Below, one piece after another: positions 61,107-64,000 of a stretch of DNA of 64,000 bases. Every line of letters begins with the position of its first letter. Position 1 is the stretch's first letter. The position numbers were made by a program, and so were the translations under genes. This DNA comes from Streptomyces atratus. GTDB lineage: Bacteria; Actinomycetota; Actinomycetes; Streptomycetales; Streptomycetaceae. Below the pieces are notes generated by a model. That model made no database searches. It was given only the letters and a program-made list of their open reading frames with translations, and was not told the DNA's origin. The stretch is taken from NCBI RefSeq assembly GCF_900119365.1, contig NZ_FPJO01000002.1:434001-498000 (forward strand), given 5' to 3'.

Positions 61107-63530
61107 ATGAGCGACGAGCCACAGCAGCCGAGCGGGGAACACGAACCCCGGGGCTGGGCCCCCAGGGATCCGGCCGCCCACGGCAGCGCCGGAGCGTCCG
61201 GCAATCCCGGCGACGGAAGCGGGAGCGGGAGCGGGAGCGGGAGCGGCAAGGCGAAGAAGCCCAAGCGCACCGGATGGCGCCGCGCCGTCCCCACCTGGCG
61301 AATGGTCCTCGGCGCCGTCCTCTTCGTCGCCGCGCTCCTGATCGGCGGCTTCATCGCCGGGTACGAACTCGTCGACATCCCGGCCGCCAACACCAGCGCC
61401 ACCGCACAGTCCAACGTCTACCTCTACAAGGACGGCAGCGTCCTCGCCCGCTCCGGCGAGGTCAACCGGGAGAACGTCAAGCTGGCCCAGGTGCCACTCA
61501 CCGTCCAGCACGCCGTCCTCGCCGCGGAGGACCGCGACTTCTACTCCGAACGGGCCGTCGACCTCAAGGCCATGACCCGCGCGGCCTGGAACACCCTCAC
61601 CGGCAAGGGCAAACAGGGCGGCTCGACAATCACCCAGCAGTACGTCAAGAACTACTACCTCGGCCAGGAACAGACCGTCGTCCGCAAGATCAAGGAATTC
61701 TTCATCGCGGTCAAACTCAACCGCGAGGAGTCCAAGAGCCAGATCCTCGAGGGCTACCTCAACACCAGCTACTTCGGCCGCAACGCCTACGGCATCCAGG
61801 CCGCCGCCCAGGCCTACTACTCCAAGGACATCGGCGACATCACCACCGCCGAGGGCGCCTACCTCGCCTCCCTGCTCAACGCCCCCAGCGCGTACGACAT
61901 CGTCGTCCACCCCGAGAACAAGGCCGCAGCCCTCGGACGCTGGAACTACGTACTCGACGGCATGGTCAAGGAGAAGTGGCTCGACGCGGGCGAACGCGCC
62001 GCGACGAAGTTCCCCATGCCCGGCAAGGTCAAGCCGCCCACCGGACTCTCCGGACAGCGCGGCTACATCGTCCAAGCCGTCGAGGACTACCTCACCGGCA
62101 ACGACGTCATCGACGAGAACACCCTCGCCACCGGCGGCTACCGGATCACCACCACCCTGGAAAAGAAGAAGCAGGACGCGCTCGTCAAGGCCGTCGACGA
62201 CAACGTCATGTCCCACACCAGCCCCGACCGCCCGGCCGACCGCAACGTCCGCGTCGGCGGCGCCTCCATCGACCCCCACACCGGCCGCGTCGTCGCCATG
62301 TACGGCGGCATCGACTACACCAAGCAGTACGTGAACAACGCGACCCGGCGCGACTACCAGGTCGGCTCCACCTTCAAGCCCTTCGTCTTCACCTCCGCCG
62401 TCGCGGGCCGCTCCACCACCCAGGACGGCCGGCGCATCACCCCCAACACCATCTACGACGGCACCAACAAACGCATGGTCCAGGGCCCCCACGGACCCAC
62501 CGGATACGCCCCCGCCAACGAGGACGACATCAACTACGGGCCCATCACCGTCTCCATCGCCACCGACAAGTCCGTCAACGCCGTCTACGCCCAGATGGCC
62601 GAGGACGTCGGCCCGGACAAGGTCAAACAGACCGCCATCGACCTCGGCCTCCCCAAGAACACCCCCGACCTCACCGCAACCCCGTCCATCGCGCTCGGCG
62701 TCTCCACCGCCAGCGTCCTGGACATGACCGAGGCGTACGCCACCCTCGCCAACCACGGCCGGCACGGCGCATACACCCTCGTCGAGCGGATCAGCAAGGA
62801 CGGCGAGGACCTCACGCTCCCCGACACCGGCCACACCGAGCAGGCGGTCAGCCGCCAGGCCGCCGACACCACGACCTCGATCCTCCGGAGCGTCGTCGAG
62901 AGCGGCTCCGGCACCGCCGCCCAGGGCGCGGGGCGCCCCGCCGCAGGCAAGACCGGCACCGCCGAGGAGGACAAGGCAGCCTGGTTCGCCGGCTACACCC
63001 CCGACCTCACCACCGTCATCGCCGTCATGGGCCAGGACCCCGAGACCGGCGTACAGAAACCGCTGTACGGAGCACTCGGACTCGCCCGCATCAACGGCGG
63101 CGGAGCACCCGCCCAGACCTGGGCCCAATACACCGAAGCCGCCCTGCGCTCCACCACGGCCACGGACTTCGACCTCGAACTCGAACCCGGCGCCGAGGAA
63201 CCCGCCCCGCCCACCGACGAGGAAACCACCCCGCAGGACACGGGAACACCCTCCGAAACCACCTCCAGCACCCCACCGAACAGCCCCGGAACCACCCCGC
63301 CCGGCGAGCCGTCGACCCCCGGATCCAGCGAACCGGCCACCGGCGGCACGGACACCGGCACCCCGACCGAAAGCACCACCGCCAACGGCGGCGCACAGAA
63401 CGCCGGCGGGGACAACGCCGGCGGCGACAACGACAGTGACAACGGCGGCCCCCGCGGCGACGAAACCGCCGACGGGGACAGCTACGGATTCCTCCCCGGC
63501 CCCCGGGGCACCCCCGCCCCGCGTCAGTGA
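61107..63530 (+). CDS. Bifunctional class A penicillin-binding protein
   Basis: An 807-residue PBP1-type enzyme. A Gly/Ser-rich cytoplasmic tail (SGSGSG repeats, about 38-48) leads to a membrane anchor (about 66-86), a GT51 transglycosylase (about 105-290; Glu141 in AAEDRDFYSERAVD, GGSTITQQYVKNYY) and a transpeptidase (about 380-650) with Ser421 in GSTFKPF, the SVN motif at 489-491 and KTG at 615-617. A Pro/Thr/Gly-rich tail (about 690-807) is extracellular and low-complexity. It polymerises and crosslinks peptidoglycan. Its stop overlaps the convergent sugE gene by 7 bases. Confidence 0.94.
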   Translation: MSDEPQQPSGEHEPRGWAPRDPAAHGSAGASGNPGDGSGSGSGSGSGKAKKPKRTGWRRAVPTWRMVLGAVLFVAALLIGGFIAGYELVDIPAANTSATAQSNVYLYKDGSVLARSGEVNRENVKLAQVPLTVQHAVLAAEDRDFYSERAVDLKAMTRAAWNTLTGKGKQGGSTITQQYVKNYYLGQEQTVVRKIKEFFIAVKLNREESKSQILEGYLNTSYFGRNAYGIQAAAQAYYSKDIGDITTAEGAYLASLLNAPSAYDIVVHPENKAAALGRWNYVLDGMVKEKWLDAGERAATKFPMPGKVKPPTGLSGQRGYIVQAVEDYLTGNDVIDENTLATGGYRITTTLEKKKQDALVKAVDDNVMSHTSPDRPADRNVRVGGASIDPHTGRVVAMYGGIDYTKQYVNNATRRDYQVGSTFKPFVFTSAVAGRSTTQDGRRITPNTIYDGTNKRMVQGPHGPTGYAPANEDDINYGPITVSIATDKSVNAVYAQMAEDVGPDKVKQTAIDLGLPKNTPDLTATPSIALGVSTASVLDMTEAYATLANHGRHGAYTLVERISKDGEDLTLPDTGHTEQAVSRQAADTTTSILRSVVESGSGTAAQGAGRPAAGKTGTAEEDKAAWFAGYTPDLTTVIAVMGQDPETGVQKPLYGALGLARINGGGAPAQTWAQYTEAALRSTTATDFDLELEPGAEEPAPPTDEETTPQDTGTPSETTSSTPPNSPGTTPPGEPSTPGSSEPATGGTDTGTPTESTTANGGAQNAGGDNAGGDNDSDNGGPRGDETADGDSYGFLPGPRGTPAPRQ

Positions 63531-63844
63531 CCCGAGGTCGCCTTCAGCCCCACGACGGCGACCAGCAGCAGACAGACGAAAAAGATCCGGGCGGCGGTCA
63601 CCGGCTCGTTCAGCACGACCATCCCCAGCACCGCCGCACCGGCCGCACCGATACCGACCCACACGCCGTACGCCGTACCGATCGGCAGCGTCTTGGCCGC
63701 ATGGGACAGCATCACCATGCTCGCCACGATCCCGAGACCCGTGAACACACTCGGCCACAGCCGGGTGAACCCCTCGGTGTACTTCATCCCGATCGACCAA
63801 GCCACTTCCAGCAGACCGGCGACAACAAGCAGAACCCACGCCAC
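63524..63844 (-). CDS. sugE: SMR-family guanidinium exporter (SugE/Gdx type)
   Basis: A 106-residue four-helix SMR protein, the usual length. The essential Glu is Glu13 in LLVVAGLLEVAWSIGMKYT, and the sequence around it (GLLEVAW, KYTEGFTRLWP) is of the SugE/Gdx type, not the EmrE type. Gdx proteins export guanidinium in exchange for protons. The GTG at 63844 has GGAGGT 6 bases upstream. A guanidine-III riboswitch lies in the leader, which independently supports the function. Confidence 0.93.
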   Translation of the reverse strand: MAWVLLVVAGLLEVAWSIGMKYTEGFTRLWPSVFTGLGIVASMVMLSHAAKTLPIGTAYGVWVGIGAAGAAVLGMVVLNEPVTAARIFFVCLLLVAVVGLKATSGH

Positions 63845-63883
63845 AACGGCACCTCCGACGAGACAGAACACGCGAACAACACA

Positions 63884-63929
63884 GGTGCGTCGTCTTTTCG
63901 AAGCCCGGTACGGCGCGTCTCGTCGGGTG
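63884..63929 (-). promoter_or_regulatory. Guanidine-III (ykkC-III) riboswitch
   Basis: The minus-strand leader reads ACCCGACGAGACGCGCCGTA, then CCGGGCTTCGAAAAGACGAC and GCA. The guanidine-III consensus is CCGGACGAG...GCGCCGTACCCGG...AAGACGGCGC; the ACGAG, GCGCCGTA and AAGACG blocks are all conserved and the CCCG/CGGG stem closes the first helix. The 3' strand (GACGACGC) would pair with GCGCCGT to form the pseudoknot, with one C-A mismatch. About 40 bases separate it from the start codon, enough for translational control. Free guanidine should switch the exporter on. Confidence 0.85.
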
Positions 63930-63957
63930 CCCCCACCGTAGCAAAGAACATGCAAAA

Positions 63958-63983
63958 GGCCTGGTGACACCGGTCACCAGGCC
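63958..63983. terminator. Hairpin upstream of the sugE leader
   Basis: GGCCTGGTGAC (63958-63968) pairs perfectly with GTCACCAGGCC (63973-63983) around ACCG. It probably ends the next transcription unit to the right, outside the window. Confidence 0.6.
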
Positions 63984-64000
63984 AAGCACCCACAGCCGCG

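Noticed and set aside
60984..63989. Thousand-codon minus-strand frame opposite the PBP gene
   Set aside because: Gly/Val/Asp-rich shadow frame; the plus strand carries all catalytic motifs of a class A PBP.

Overview
The window reads as chromosomal core DNA of a Streptomyces (high-GC actinomycete). The signs are very high GC at third codon positions, mycothiol chemistry (Mca), Streptomyces-type DUF397 and XRE/DUF5753 regulators, a Flp/Tad pilus locus, a GH18 chitinase behind a DasR-type operator, GTG/TTG starts, TAGGAT/TAGGCT -10 boxes and dispersed intergenic repeats that I recognise from this genus. From memory, the order of mca, greA, ilvA, metB, msrA and pckG resembles the central conserved region of Streptomyces chromosomes; that is recall, not a search. 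I saw no rRNA, tRNA, CRISPR array, transposase or prophage.

Layout. 1-3.0 kb: the end of a Flp/Tad pilus locus on the minus strand (CpaB-like, CpaE-like and the first codons of a further gene). 3.5-5.4 kb: secreted chitinase. 5.7-9.7 kb: a D-amino-acid/sugar-acid catabolic group (PfkB kinase, IclR regulator and RidA on minus; a D-serine/D-threonine type aldolase/deaminase on plus), followed by a truncated D-aminoacylase fused by deletion to the 3' end of a siderophore-interacting protein (SIP) gene. 10-15.5 kb: SIP/TetR divergent pair with two operators, secreted trypsin-like protease, AraC/GyrI-like regulator, DUF3626 protein, decayed methyltransferase and an orphan XRE antitoxin with only the tail of its toxin. 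15.7-22.1 kb: AlaA-type aminotransferase, a small hypothetical protein, a family-2 glycosyltransferase divergent from a secreted collagen-like protein, and a secreted beta-propeller/Ig-like protein. 22.4-32.3 kb: PEP carboxykinase, hemolysin III/TrhA, TetR, DUF255 thioredoxin-like protein, Uma2 nuclease-fold protein and a 1080-residue STAND/NB-ARC-TPR protein.

32.4-43.0 kb is housekeeping: mca, DUF4307, greA, a DrrAB-type exporter, ilvA, MarR, a sigma-like protein, DUF1059, metB and msrA. 43.1-47.3 kb is an accessory patch: DUF397, a headless XRE/DUF5753 regulator, a headless radical SAM/SPASM gene, a PIMT-like methyltransferase, DinB, and a PP2C phosphatase relic part of which is inverted. 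47.4-64 kb: ArsR/MFS pair, an Ala/Lys-rich coiled-coil/winged-helix protein, GNAT, CPT-like kinase, a miniature inverted-repeat element, MepB, TetR/MFS pair, DUF445, SGNH hydrolase, an ABC-2 exporter operon, a bifunctional penicillin-binding protein, and a SugE/Gdx exporter preceded by a guanidine-III riboswitch.

The most unusual property is the number of small rearrangements that cut through genes: a convergent-gene deletion near 9.74 kb, a divergent-gene deletion near 43.75 kb, a toxin cut down to its last 41 codons, a methyltransferase with an internal and a terminal deletion, and a phosphatase with an inverted internal segment. No complete undescribed system is provable from sequence alone. 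The best leads are the collagen-like protein/glycosyltransferase pair, the STAND protein with an altered P-loop beside Uma2, and the relic radical SAM/PIMT cluster of RiPP type.
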